A stretch of DNA of 42,071 bases, taken from Planctomycetota bacterium (GTDB lineage: Bacteria; Planctomycetota; UBA8742; UBA2392). The notes under the pieces are model-generated. The model saw only the letters and a program-made list of their open reading frames with translations, searched no databases and was not told where the DNA came from. The stretch spans positions 1-42,071 of the forward strand of contig QEVF01000031.1 in NCBI GenBank assembly GCA_003576915.1, in the 5' to 3' direction. Made by a program: the position numbers and the translations under genes. Positions 18,518 to 28,500 of the stretch are shown here, in pieces; positions within the stretch are counted from its first letter, which is position 1, and every line of letters begins with the position of its first letter.

Positions 18518-18557
18518 CGGAGCGTTCTCGTTTTCGGCAAGCTGCGCCTCTCAGCCG

Positions 18558-18794
18558 TCAATCCAGGACGCGACGGGGCACCTGGATGTTGAGCATGTTG
18601 CGCGTGCAAAGCTGGCGCAGCAGGTGCTTGGCGCCGTCATCGCCGCCCAGCGCGGCCAGCACCAGCCAGCCCGTCGCTTCGGCGACGCTTCGCTCTACAC
18701 CTCGACCATAGAAGAAGCGCGCCGCCAGCTCGCGCTGTGAGGCCGGGTGGCCGCGGCTGGCCCGCTCCATCAATTGGCGTACATCGGCGTCCAT
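18558..18794 (-). CDS. Small Sel1-repeat protein
   Basis: 78 residues on the minus strand, ATG 18794. Nearly the whole protein is one to two Sel1-like (TPR-related) helices: ASQRELAARFFYGRGVERSVAEATGWLVLAAL, then GGDDGAKHLLRQL. Sel1 repeats mediate protein-protein contacts. No signal peptide is present, so it is cytoplasmic if expressed. It converges on the toroid lipoprotein (40-base gap) and diverges from the PLP-enzyme gene with only 26 bases between start codons. It could be a remnant of a longer Sel1 protein. Confidence 0.72.
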   Translation of the reverse strand: MDADVRQLMERASRGHPASQRELAARFFYGRGVERSVAEATGWLVLAALGGDDGAKHLLRQLCTRNMLNIQVPRRVLD

Positions 18795-18802
18795 ACCCCG
18801 CT

Positions 18803-18808
18803 TATACT
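18803..18808 (+). promoter_or_regulatory. TATACT -10 element, near-leaderless promoter of the PLP-enzyme gene
   Basis: TATACT (5/6 to consensus) lies only 12 bases before ATG 18821. Transcription from it would start a few bases before the ATG, and no Shine-Dalgarno is present. No good -35 is visible. Confidence 0.35.
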
Positions 18809-18820
18809 CGATTTTTGCCC

Positions 18821-19903
18821 ATGCCAGAACCGGCCCTGTTCGAGTGCCTGCCCCAGCTCAAGGGGCGCGTTGCCTTCACGCTGCTGGGCCAGTGGCCCAC
18901 ACCCCTGGAGCCCATGCGGATCAAAGGCTTCGAGGGTCGCGACCTGTTCGTCAAGCGCGAGGACATGAGCTCGCCCATCTATGGCGGCAACAAGATCCGC
19001 ACCCTCGAAACCCTGCTCGCCCTGGCTCTGCAACGAGGCGCAAGAACTGTTTGGTCCACGGGCGCCTACGGCAGCAACCACGCCCTGGCCGCGGCCCTTC
19101 ACGCCCCACGGCTGGGTCTGGCGCCGGCAGCGCTTCTCTTTCCGCAGCCGCCCACCCTCACGGCCGCGGACAACCTTGCCCGCCTGATTTCATTGGGCGT
19201 CAGGCTTTCGGCACTGCGCACCATCGCCCTGTTTCCCCTGCGCCTGGCCGCTCTTTACGTGTCAAGAGGCCAGTTCGTGATGCTGCCGGGCGGGGCCGTG
19301 GCCGTCGGAGCCTTGGGCCACGTCGGCGCGGCCCTGGAACTGGCCCGGCAGGTTCGGGCGGCCAATGCCCCCTGGCCCCGACACCTGATTGTGCCCGCGG
19401 GAAGCATCTGCACTGTCGCGGGCCTCCTTGCGGGGATTGCCGCGGCGCGCGCGATGAACCTCTGGGCCGGGCCCACACCTCGCATGCATGCCATTCGCGT
19501 CACCCCCTGGCCCGTCACGGCAAAGGCCCGCATAACCCGGCTGGCACGCCGGACCGCGTCCTTGCTTGCCCGGCTGGGAGCCCCTGGGGGCAACCTCGCC
19601 GAAACGTGCTCGCTCCTGGAGGTTCATGGCCGCTACCTGGGGCCGGGCTACGGCAAACCATTGGAGCGCGGCCAGGCCGTCATCAACGAGTTCGGCAGCA
19701 CATTGCCCTTTCCGCTGGAATCCACATACTCTGCCAAGGCCGCGGCCGGCCTGATGGACCTGCTGCCGCAATTGGACGGCGCTGTTGTGTTCTGGTCGAC
19801 CAAGAGCAGCGCGCCGCTGCCGCCCCTGGACCCATCTCGCCTCGAACTCGCGCCCGCACATGTGCAGCGCTGGCTGGCCAGAGCGGGCCTCAGGACCAAG
19901 TAG
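18821..19903 (+). CDS. PLP-dependent ACC deaminase / D-cysteine desulfhydrase family enzyme
   Basis: Start ATG 18821 (MPEPALFECL) gives 360 residues; the frame is open further upstream, but that region overlaps the Sel1 gene. The fold-type II PLP family is recognised from TPLEPM, then LFVKREDMSSPIYGGNKIRTLE with the PLP lysine at residue 58, and STGAYGSNHALAAALHA (the GSNH loop that holds the substrate carboxylate). It also shows a Gly-rich IVPAGSICTVAGLLAGI phosphate loop and LESTYSAKAAAGLMDL near the end. Members deaminate 1-aminocyclopropane-1-carboxylate or desulfhydrate D-cysteine. The specificity-determining residues cannot be assigned here. The gene stands alone and ends at a double hairpin shared with convergent pepA. 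Confidence 0.8.
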   Translation: MPEPALFECLPQLKGRVAFTLLGQWPTPLEPMRIKGFEGRDLFVKREDMSSPIYGGNKIRTLETLLALALQRGARTVWSTGAYGSNHALAAALHAPRLGLAPAALLFPQPPTLTAADNLARLISLGVRLSALRTIALFPLRLAALYVSRGQFVMLPGGAVAVGALGHVGAALELARQVRAANAPWPRHLIVPAGSICTVAGLLAGIAAARAMNLWAGPTPRMHAIRVTPWPVTAKARITRLARRTASLLARLGAPGGNLAETCSLLEVHGRYLGPGYGKPLERGQAVINEFGSTLPFPLESTYSAKAAAGLMDLLPQLDGAVVFWSTKSSAPLPPLDPSRLELAPAHVQRWLARAGLRTK

Positions 19904-19953
19904 AAGGGGCGGCCCTTTGGCCGCACGATCAAAAGGGGCGGCCCTTTGGCCGC
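19904..19953. repeat. Direct repeat of a terminator half
   Basis: A 21-base unit (starting AAGGGGCGGCC, ending TTTGGCCGC) occurs twice, at 19904-19924 and 19933-19953, 29 bases apart. Each copy is itself a small hairpin. The second is extended into the full terminator. Confidence 0.75.
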
Positions 19954-19959
19954 CCCTTT
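19932..19959. terminator. Bidirectional terminator between the PLP enzyme and pepA
   Basis: AAAGGGGCGGCC and GGCCGCCCCTTT form a 12-bp perfect stem around a CTTT loop. Its A-rich left side and T-rich right side allow it to act on both strands, fitting the convergent genes on either side. Confidence 0.85.
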
Positions 19960-19981
19960 GTCACTTGAATGCTCAGCGCGA

Positions 19982-21550
19982 TCAGTGCTTGTGCAGGTGC
20001 CCGTCGCCATGCTTGTGGCCGTGCTCGGAGTCCAGCTTGTGGCCGGGGTTGGCAAAGCAATGCTCGGCATACTCCACCAGGGCTCGCACCGGGCTTCCCG
20101 TCGGACTCTTGGCGTTCCACAGGCCCCAGTTGTCGCCGTCGTAGAGGGCGCTGCCGGCGATGTCGAGGTGGACCCACTTCTGGCCCTCATCAATGAACCG
20201 GCGCAGGAACAGCCCGGCCGTGATGGTTCCGGGGTTGCCGCCGATGTTCTTCATGTCCGCCACGGGACTGTCCAGCAGCTTGTCGTAGCAGTCCGGCAGG
20301 GGCAACTCCCACACGTTCTCGCCCACGCGGTTGAAGGCGTGCTCAAAGTGTTCGATGGTCTCGGCGTCGTTACCCATCATGGCTACAAACTTGCTGCCCA
20401 CGGCCACGACCGCCGCGCCGGTGAGGGTCGCCATATCGACGACCACGCGGGGCTTGTAGTTGCGCTGGGTGTAGGTCAGGGCGTCGCAGAGGATCAGACG
20501 GCCCTCGGCGTCGGTGTTATCGACTTCGATGGTCTGGCCGCTCATTGAATGCAGGATGTCACCGGGGTGGTAAGCCGTGCCGCTGATCTCGTTTTCCGTC
20601 GCCGGAACCACACCCACAGCATTGATGGGCAGTTTGAGTGCGGCAATTGCGCCCAGCGCGCAGATCGTAGCCGCGCCTCCGCCCATGTCTCCTTTCATGC
20701 CCAGGCTGTTGGGCTTGATGTTGTAGCCGCCGGTGTCAAAGCACAGCCCCTTTCCCACATAGGCCAGGGGCTTGTCGCCCTTCTTGCCGCCGTTCCACTC
20801 GAGGATGATCAGGCGTGCGGGATCGGCGCTGCCCGCGTTGACGCCCAGGAAGCTGCCCATCTTCAGTTTTTCCAGCTCCGGCTTCTCAAGCACGCGGCAC
20901 TTCAGACCGGGGATCTTGGCCGCCATGTCCTTGGCGAACTTGGCCAGGTGGCGCGGCTTCATGAAATTGCTGGGCTCGTTCACGAGGTCGCGCGCGTGGC
21001 AGGTGTATGTCGCCACGACGGCGCCGCGCTCCTGACCGGTCTTGACTTCGGCGAGGTGCTTGGCGGGCATACCGGCAATGATGGTCTTCTCAACCCACAC
21101 GCGCTTGACGTGCTTGTCCTTGGTGTGGTGGTTCAGGAAGCGGTAGCTGCCGAAGATGGCGGCATCCGCGATGGCACGGCCCAGATCGCGGGCCTTGACG
21201 GCCTCGGGCTCGCCGGCCACTTCGGTGGCGACGGCGAGCGTCTTGATCTTCTGGGCGTCGATGGAGCCGTGCCGGTAGACGTCTGCCAGGGCATCGGCGA
21301 TCACTTTGCCGCAGGCCTTCTCGACCTTGCCCAGGCCCAGCAGGATTACACGGTCAGCCTTTACAGCACCCTGAGCCGGCAACACCATGATCTGGCCGGA
21401 CTTGCCCGTGAAATCGCCCTTGAGGAAGAGCTTGCCGACGGCAAGACCGCAGGCATAGTCCTTGAGGGGGTTGTCGGATTCGAAGGCTGGAATCACCAGG
21501 GCATCGGCCTTCACGTTCTCGCTGGTTTCCTTGGCATAGCTGAAATTCAT
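19982..21550 (-). CDS. pepA: Leucyl aminopeptidase (M17 family)
   Basis: 522 residues, ATG 21550 after GGAGAG. This is a cytosolic hexameric metallo-aminopeptidase that removes N-terminal amino acids during peptide turnover. The M17 catalytic half is intact: GKGLCFDTGGYNIKP (metal ligands Lys267 and Asp272, catalytic Lys279), MKGDMGGGAA (Asp288), and the signature NTDAEGRL (Asp347, Glu349, Arg351). The N-terminal macro-like regulatory domain covers about 1-180. Unusual: the last 16 residues are a histidine-rich tail with seven His (six in the last 13), absent from typical PepA, which could bind or buffer Zn/Mn. The gene is monocistronic. Confidence 0.96.
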   Translation of the reverse strand: MNFSYAKETSENVKADALVIPAFESDNPLKDYACGLAVGKLFLKGDFTGKSGQIMVLPAQGAVKADRVILLGLGKVEKACGKVIADALADVYRHGSIDAQKIKTLAVATEVAGEPEAVKARDLGRAIADAAIFGSYRFLNHHTKDKHVKRVWVEKTIIAGMPAKHLAEVKTGQERGAVVATYTCHARDLVNEPSNFMKPRHLAKFAKDMAAKIPGLKCRVLEKPELEKLKMGSFLGVNAGSADPARLIILEWNGGKKGDKPLAYVGKGLCFDTGGYNIKPNSLGMKGDMGGGAATICALGAIAALKLPINAVGVVPATENEISGTAYHPGDILHSMSGQTIEVDNTDAEGRLILCDALTYTQRNYKPRVVVDMATLTGAAVVAVGSKFVAMMGNDAETIEHFEHAFNRVGENVWELPLPDCYDKLLDSPVADMKNIGGNPGTITAGLFLRRFIDEGQKWVHLDIAGSALYDGDNWGLWNAKSPTGSPVRALVEYAEHCFANPGHKLDSEHGHKHGDGHLHKH

Positions 21551-21579
21551 GGTCTCTCCGCAGAATTGTTCGGCGTGGG

Positions 21580-21585
21580 TTTATA
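21580..21585 (-). promoter_or_regulatory. Possible -10 (TATAAA) of pepA
   Basis: TATAAA on the minus strand lies 29 bases before ATG 21550, preceded by TTGA. No convincing -35 was found 16-18 bases upstream. Confidence 0.35.
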
Positions 21586-21715
21586 TCAAGCTGCCGCTCT
21601 GAGGGAAGCCCGGCACCCCCGGCCACGGCACAATCCCGGCAGGCGGGGGCGCTGATGATCCCGGTATCACGACGTTTCCTTCGCGTTGGGAGAGCACTTT
21701 GCGTAAGTTAACCTG

Positions 21716-24700
21716 ATGCAAAGACCCATCGCAAAACTGGCTCTGCTGGCCGCCCTGGCCCTGACGCCGCTGCTGCCGTTCCGTCCCTCTACTGTTCCGG
21801 CCCTGGCCCAGGACAAGCCTGAGTCTTTGGCCCCCGCGCAGGCGCCGGCGGCAGCGTTTGGACAGGAATTCTGGAACCACTATCTGCAAGGCAACCCGGC
21901 CGCAGCCTACCAGGCATTGGCTGCCTTGCTGAAGTCCCGGCACTCGCTGAGCATTGACGAACACCGCGCAGCATTGGCTCTCCTGCGCAACCTTGCCCTG
22001 GAAACAGGCGATTTGGCGCGACTGAAGGGCGATCTGGCCGCTTTGGAGACGGCCCCGGAGCGGTCCATGGCCGCCCAAACGTTTGAGTACACGCAAAACC
22101 TGCGCAGGCTGGGACTCCAGGGAGAGGCGGACCGCCTCTCCGAGTCCCTGGACTACGTAACGGACTGGTGGGTCTGCGGACCCTTTGCCAACGAGCGGGG
22201 TCAGGGATTCAGCGACGTTCTGGAGCCTGAAAGCAGACTGGACGCCCATGCCGCATACACCGGCAAAGACGGGCAATCCTGCAGTTTTCGCCGCCTCCCC
22301 CTCAAGCCCGTAGACGGCGTGGTGGATCTGGGCGCCCTGCTGCGCCCCAACACGGAGGCCGTCGCCTACCTCATCACCGCCGTCTACCTGGACAGCGAAC
22401 CTGCCGACAAAGAGAAGACGGCCAACGTCAGTGTCAGTGTTGGGTCGGATGGGCCCTTTCGCGTATTCCTCGGCGCTGCCCACCGGGACGCCGACGGCCA
22501 GGTGGCTACCGGCAAGCCGGTTTCCGGCGTCGCGCTGGAAAGTGAGGCCGAGCGCAAGTTGGGCTTCGACCAGAACGAAAGCTGGATGGGCTGGCGCAAT
22601 GCCGATCCGGAGCGCCTCGGAGGCACCCACGTTTTCACCAAGGGCTGGAATCTGGTCCTGGTCAAGTCGGCCGTATCGGAGGGCCCCTGGAGAATCCGCG
22701 TGCGTGTATCGAGCCTGCCCAGGGGCCGATTCGCCCGAACGCTCGATGAAGTCCAGGAAGCGATCAGAGCTTCAAGCACGCGCGATCCGCTGGGTTTCCT
22801 TCAATCTCCGGTGCCAGGCGGGCAGTTGGGCGAGGCGCTGGTGGAACTCTTTGCCCCCTCGCTGGACCGCAGCGATGGAACCGCCCGCCGTATCCTGACG
22901 GCACTGCAGGACAGCGTTCCGGAGGCCCGGGCCGCCTTGCGCTTTCTCCTGGCCGAAGCATCCAAGAGCTCCGTGCGCGAAGCCTCAGGCCGCGAGGAAA
23001 ACAAGCGCCGCGAACTGCTGGAGCAGGTTCTGAAACTGGACCCCAAGGCCGCGCGGGCAGCCCTGGAACTTGCCAAGTATTACTCGGCTACATTCCGCAA
23101 TCCCACCGAAGCCGACCGCTATGCGAGAATGGCCGCAGCCCTCGCGCCCAGGTGGGTCGAGGCGCGCGTGTTTGCCGCGCGCGTCGCCACCATGAAGGGC
23201 CTGAACGGCGAAATTGAGCGCGAACTCAGCGCCCTTCTCGCAGAGTTTCCCGACCACCCCGCCGTGCTGCGCTTTGCGGGTTACTACCGAGGGCTGCGCG
23301 GCGACTACCGGGGCTCGGATGAGCTGTTTGCGCGCTGCCTCGCCAAGGGGGATGCAACCGACGATTACTGCCGCGAGCGCCTGTTCTCGCGCGCCGTCGA
23401 ACGCCTGGACGCCCAGGCCGCCCTGACTCATGCCACGGAAACTCGCAGGCTCAATCCCTTCGAACTCGACACAACCCCGGGGCTGATCCGGCTTTACCTC
23501 GCGCGGGGCGACCTGGATCTGGCCATGGCTGAGTGTGAACGGGCGCTTGGCCTCTGCCCGCGGGACGACAACTTCCTGGCCCTGAGGGGAGAAGTGCTTC
23601 TGGCCATGAGCGTCGCTCGCCCCTCGGAGGCTGCGGCCCTGCGCGCGCGTGCGGTGGAGTCCTACCGTGAAGCCCTCAAGGCCAATCCAAACCGGGCCGA
23701 CCTCGCCCGCTACCTCGAGTTCATCGCCGACGACAAACCCGAGTGGGAAATCAAACTTCAGGAGAACATCGAGGCCCGCATCCTCGACGCCCTCAAGCGC
23801 CCCCTGGACAGCAACGACCCCTACCGCATTGTCTACCGCGACGAGATCACCGTCGTAAACGAGGATGGCACACGCAGCATCTACAGCCAATACGCCTATC
23901 GCGTTTGCAACGACGATGGCCGCGAATTGCTTTCAAGCCTGGGGGCGCCCGCCTACGAAGAACAACAGGGCCGCTGCGTGGGCGCCCGGGTGTACCGCGC
24001 CGACGGCAGCACGGAAGAGGGCCGCCGCGTCCGCGAGTCTGCGGAGTTTCCGCCGCTGCGCCTGGGCGATGTGGTCCAGGTCCGCTTCCGCGTGAGCGAC
24101 ACGGCCCAGAGCTTCTTTGGAGATTTTTTCGGCGCCATGGAGCCCCTGGCGGACTACGTGCCGGTCGATGAGGTGCGTCTGGTCTATGTGCTGCCCAAGA
24201 CGCGCCGCTTCCATGAATACCTTGTCAATGGGGCCAAGGCCCGCCAGGAAAGGGACGGCGGCAGCCACGCGATCTGGACCTACCACGCGCTCTCGCTGCC
24301 CAAGGTCGTCTATGAGCCCAGCATGCCCCCCTTGCGTCAAGTGGCCCCTACCGTGCAGATCAGCACCTACGAGAACTGGTCGGACTGGGGACGTTGGTAT
24401 TACAACCTGATCCGCCGGCAACTGGAGCCCACAACGGAGATGCGGGCCAAGGTGGCTGAGCTCATCCAGGGCAAAACCGACGAGCGCGAGAAGGCGCGAG
24501 CCATCTACCACTGGGTCGTCACGTCCGTGCGCTACAACGCCGACTGGCACTTCGGCGTCCATGGCTACAAGCCGTTTACCGCCGGCGCCATCTTCGAGCG
24601 CTGCATCGGTGACTGCAAAGACAAGGCCATCTTGATGGTCACCATGCTGGGGGTGGCCGGCATCAAGGCCTACCCGGTCATCATCAACCTTGAAGAGTAT

Positions 24701-25546
24701 CGAGGCCGCGAGGACATCACACTGCCGCTGCCGCACCACTTCAATCATGCCATTGCCTGTATCGAGTTCAGCGACGGCCGGCTGCACTACGTGGACGGAA
24801 CGGCCACTTTCAACGGCTTTGATGAACTTCCCGGCGCCGACGCCGGCGCCCACGTCATCATCATCAAGCCCGAGGGCGGCGTGCGCGCGCAGATTCCCGC
24901 TGTGCCGGCGGAACTCAACCGCAACGAAACGCGGGCCACGCTGGAGTTTCTGCCCCAGGGGCGTGCGCGGCTGACCGTGACGGAAACAGCCACGGGCGAC
25001 CGAGCCAGCTACCTGCGCGGCACCTACCTCCGCGAGGGCGAGCGCGTCAAACGCCTGGAGGCCTACTGGGCGCGACACAAGCCCGGTGCCAAGGTCAGCG
25101 AAGTGCAGACCAATGACCTTTCGGACATCAACAGCCAGCCGCGTATGAGCTATGTGGTGGAGCTGCCTGACGCCTACACCCTGGATGCGCGCGGGAACAT
25201 TGAAATGCGCGTTGCGCTCGATCCCCTGGACTGGGTGAAGAACCTGGCGCCCCAGACCAGCCGGCGTACGGATCTGCTGCTGGGGGCGCCGCGTTCATGG
25301 CGCTGTGACGTCAGCTTCGCCCTGCCCGCGGGAGCCAGGCTCGAATCCGTCCCCGACCCGTTCGCGGCTGAGAACACCTGGGGCCGCTTCCAAGTCAAGG
25401 TCGAGGCCAGGGACGGTCAGGTAACCATCTCGCGCGGCTTTGACCAGTTCGGCGGCGTGATTCCGCGCGATCGCTACGCCGAGGTGCGCAAACTGCTCTC
25501 CGAACACGACCGCGCCGAAGCCGCCATCTTGCGCATACTCCGCTGA
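21716..25546 (+). CDS. Exported TPR - DUF3857 - transglutaminase protein (active-site triad present)
   Basis: 1276 residues, ATG 21716 with only a weak ribosome site; a signal peptide (1-31, LLPF...ALAQD) supports this start. Residues 150-300 hold the VTDWWVCGPFAN-type beta module often found at the front of these proteins. TPR-like helices cover about 430-690. DUF3857 lies at about 690-850 (YRDEITVVNEDGTRSIYSQY). The transglutaminase-like core spans about 890-1040, with Cys967 in RCIGDCKDKA, His1011 in HHFNHAI and Asp1027 in LHYVDGTA, so the Cys-His-Asp triad is complete. A C-terminal beta region follows. Such proteins are periplasmic or surface peptidases/transamidases of unknown substrate. 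A paralogue follows after 15 bases. Confidence 0.9.
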   Translation: MQRPIAKLALLAALALTPLLPFRPSTVPALAQDKPESLAPAQAPAAAFGQEFWNHYLQGNPAAAYQALAALLKSRHSLSIDEHRAALALLRNLALETGDLARLKGDLAALETAPERSMAAQTFEYTQNLRRLGLQGEADRLSESLDYVTDWWVCGPFANERGQGFSDVLEPESRLDAHAAYTGKDGQSCSFRRLPLKPVDGVVDLGALLRPNTEAVAYLITAVYLDSEPADKEKTANVSVSVGSDGPFRVFLGAAHRDADGQVATGKPVSGVALESEAERKLGFDQNESWMGWRNADPERLGGTHVFTKGWNLVLVKSAVSEGPWRIRVRVSSLPRGRFARTLDEVQEAIRASSTRDPLGFLQSPVPGGQLGEALVELFAPSLDRSDGTARRILTALQDSVPEARAALRFLLAEASKSSVREASGREENKRRELLEQVLKLDPKAARAALELAKYYSATFRNPTEADRYARMAAALAPRWVEARVFAARVATMKGLNGEIERELSALLAEFPDHPAVLRFAGYYRGLRGDYRGSDELFARCLAKGDATDDYCRERLFSRAVERLDAQAALTHATETRRLNPFELDTTPGLIRLYLARGDLDLAMAECERALGLCPRDDNFLALRGEVLLAMSVARPSEAAALRARAVESYREALKANPNRADLARYLEFIADDKPEWEIKLQENIEARILDALKRPLDSNDPYRIVYRDEITVVNEDGTRSIYSQYAYRVCNDDGRELLSSLGAPAYEEQQGRCVGARVYRADGSTEEGRRVRESAEFPPLRLGDVVQVRFRVSDTAQSFFGDFFGAMEPLADYVPVDEVRLVYVLPKTRRFHEYLVNGAKARQERDGGSHAIWTYHALSLPKVVYEPSMPPLRQVAPTVQISTYENWSDWGRWYYNLIRRQLEPTTEMRAKVAELIQGKTDEREKARAIYHWVVTSVRYNADWHFGVHGYKPFTAGAIFERCIGDCKDKAILMVTMLGVAGIKAYPVIINLEEYRGREDITLPLPHHFNHAIACIEFSDGRLHYVDGTATFNGFDELPGADAGAHVIIIKPEGGVRAQIPAVPAELNRNETRATLEFLPQGRARLTVTETATGDRASYLRGTYLREGERVKRLEAYWARHKPGAKVSEVQTNDLSDINSQPRMSYVVELPDAYTLDARGNIEMRVALDPLDWVKNLAPQTSRRTDLLLGAPRSWRCDVSFALPAGARLESVPDPFAAENTWGRFQVKVEARDGQVTISRGFDQFGGVIPRDRYAEVRKLLSEHDRAEAAILRILR

Positions 25547-25561
25547 AGAATCGAGGTACCC

Positions 25562-28500
25562 ATGAGACGCTTGTTCCCGCTGCTGCCGGCGCTGGCCTTT
25601 CTGCTGTGCGCGCCGTTGCAGGCGCAGGCTCAGTCCATCGATTACGAGGCCCTGGAGGCCGCGTTCCTGGACGAATCCCTGGGCCGCCTCGACTTTGACG
25701 CCCAGGCCGCCAAGCTGATCAGCGTGATAAGGCGCGCGCCCGGCTCGGAGGAGGCACTGGCGGCCCTGCGCGTGCTCCGTGAGAACGATGAGAAACTGGC
25801 TTCCCATATGGCACTCGTGGAGGCATTGCGCCTGCTGGCCGAGGACAACTTCCGGGCCTGCGGGCCCTACGCCCAGGCCTATGTCGATGCCTATGCGAGA
25901 TTCGTGCGGCGTGTTGACGCGTCAAGCCGCCCCCTGGAGGTGCTGCGCGGCTGGTCGGGCATCACCGAGTTTGCGGTCATGGGTCCCTTTGCCGATTACG
26001 GTGAGCCGGCCCATGACGAGGTTTACGCCCCGGAGGTCGCGTGCGACTTCGCCGCTCAGGCGCGAGGCGCCTTTGGCCGCGTTTCCTGGAGAAAGCTGCC
26101 CCACTTCGACCCCCTGCTGGATCGCCTCGACCTCGATCTGCACGGCCGCCACCGCGGCTGCGCCTACTACGCCGCCACGCTGCTGCGCTGCGAGAAGGCG
26201 GGTGACGCTGTTCTGGAGCTCGAGCTGAACTGTCCCGGCAAAATCTGGCTGCGCGGCGCGCTGCTGCTGGACTACGACACGCGGCGCCAGGACTTTCCGG
26301 AGCTGGCCCTGAACCTGCGCCTGGAAAAGGGCGACAACCTGCTGCTGGTGAAGATCAGCGGATACTCCAGCCTGCGCGCGCGGCTGCGCACCCGTCAGGG
26401 CCAGCCGGTGCCCGGCCTGAGCGCAAGCGCCCCCCAGACGGGCGTTTATCAGATGGCGGGCGGCGAGCCCGCCCTGAAGGCCCCGGGCGTGCGCGAAGCG
26501 GGGCGCTTTGCCCAGGAGCTGCTGCACCTGAAGCTGGATGTTGCCGAGGGCCTCAAGCTCAGGGCTTCCCGTGGCGAAGACGTCTCGCGCGAACTGGCGC
26601 GCCTGGCCCGGCAGATCGGACTTTGCTCCCTCGCGCTGTCGCAGGCCTACCGGGCAAACCGCCTCGAAACGGAGGCCGGCGAGTACATGGAAGATGCGCT
26701 CGCCGCTTTCGGGTCGGAACCCCTGGCCCGCCTGGCCTTCCTCAAGTTCATCGGCACCAGTCCCCTCTACTCAGCCAGCGAAGTCAACAGCATCCGCCGC
26801 CGCGAACTGACCGCGCTCACCCAGGGTGAACAAGCCAGTGCCTGGGCCTGCGTCGAACTGGCCGCCCTGCTGGCGCGCGACGAACGCATCCGCGAAGCCG
26901 TGGACTGCTGCGAGCGCGCATCGAGGCTCAGCCCCAAGGCCTGGACTCTGGGGCTTGAGCTGTCGCAGATCTACATGCAGGTGCAGTGGCGCGGCGAGTG
27001 GCTGGCCGCGCTGCAGCAGGCCCGCAAGATCGCGCCGGACGCGCCCGGCCTGTGCCGCGCCTTTGCGCGCTATTACGAAGGGCACGAGCTTCCCGGCGCG
27101 GCGCTGAAGGAGAATGAAAGCCTCGCGCGTCAGTGGCCCGGCGACATGGGCCTGCGCATGACACTGATTACCCAGTACCTGCGTGTGGCCCAGCCCGAGA
27201 AGGCGCTTGCGCTGGCAAAGCTGCAGGTCGCCGCCTACCCGGGAGACGACTACGCCCGCAAGCGCCTGGCTGATGTGCACGGGGCCCTCGGCCAGCTCGA
27301 TGAGGCCGTGGCCTGTTACGAGGAACTGGCAAGGCGCACCACCCGCCCCGAGGAGTATCTCAAGGCGGCCGCCGAGCTGCTTCTGAGCGCCGGACGCGAG
27401 GAAGCCGGACGCGAGATGCTGCGGCGCGTGCTGACCGCCGCTCCTGAAGAGCACGAGGTGCGGCGCTGGCTCGCACGTCTGGAGGGCGCAAGCGACGAGT
27501 TCTGGCAGCCTTGGGCTCTGGCGCTGGAGGAGGTCCGGAAGCTGAAGGCGGAGGCCGCCGACTATCCGCAATGCCCCAGTGTGCTGCTGCTCGACGAGCA
27601 GGTACAGTTCGTCTACGAGGACGGCAGCTCGCAGATGTATGTCCGGCAGATCCGCAAGGTTCTGACGCAGGACGGCGTTGACGAATTCGGCCGTGCCCAG
27701 CCCAAGGGAGAAATCGTCTGCGCCCGCACGATCAAGCCCAACGGCACGGTGCTGGAGCCCGTGACGTTTCGGGGCAACCAGGTGGAGTTCCCCGGGGTAG
27801 AAATCGGGGCCTGGCTTGAAGTTGCCTACATTGTGCGCGAAGAGTCCAATCCCTTCGGCGGCGTGAACCCCGCGCGCTTCTACTTCGCCGACCAGACCAT
27901 GGTGGAGCCCTTTCTGATCAGCCGCAACGTGCTCGTGACCCCCAGAGGCATGTCGCCTGTGGTGCGCTATCACAACTGGCCAGGTTCCGATCCACGCGTG
28001 CTGCGCGCTGAAACCACCGAAGGAGACCGCACCGTCCGCGTCTGGGACGTGCGCAGCGCGGCTTACTTCGAACGCGAGCCCTTCATGTGCTCCGCGCTCG
28101 AGCTGATTCCATGGATCGAGTTCACGCGCGCGCGAGACTGGCGCGAGCGCTCCCGGGAGCTGGCATCCGAGGGACTGTCACAACTGCGCACCACACGCCT
28201 GCTCACCGCATTCGCGCGCAGCCTCACGCGCGCCCTGCCCAGCGAGGCACAGAAGGCGCGCGTGATCTACCAGTGGGTCAATTCCACGATCACCACCGAG
28301 GGTGACGCGCGCACGCCGCACCAGGCCCTCAAGGCCAAGGCAGGCGACCGCAAGAAGCTGTTTGCCGCCTTGTGCCATGCGGCGGGAGTTTCCCTGGGTT
28401 TTGCCTACGCCGATGCTGCGCCGGTGTTCCGCGGGGGGCAGGTCGAGGAACTGCCCGCCCCCGATTGGGCGGGTCCCGGAGAGAGCGACTTCAAGAAGTT

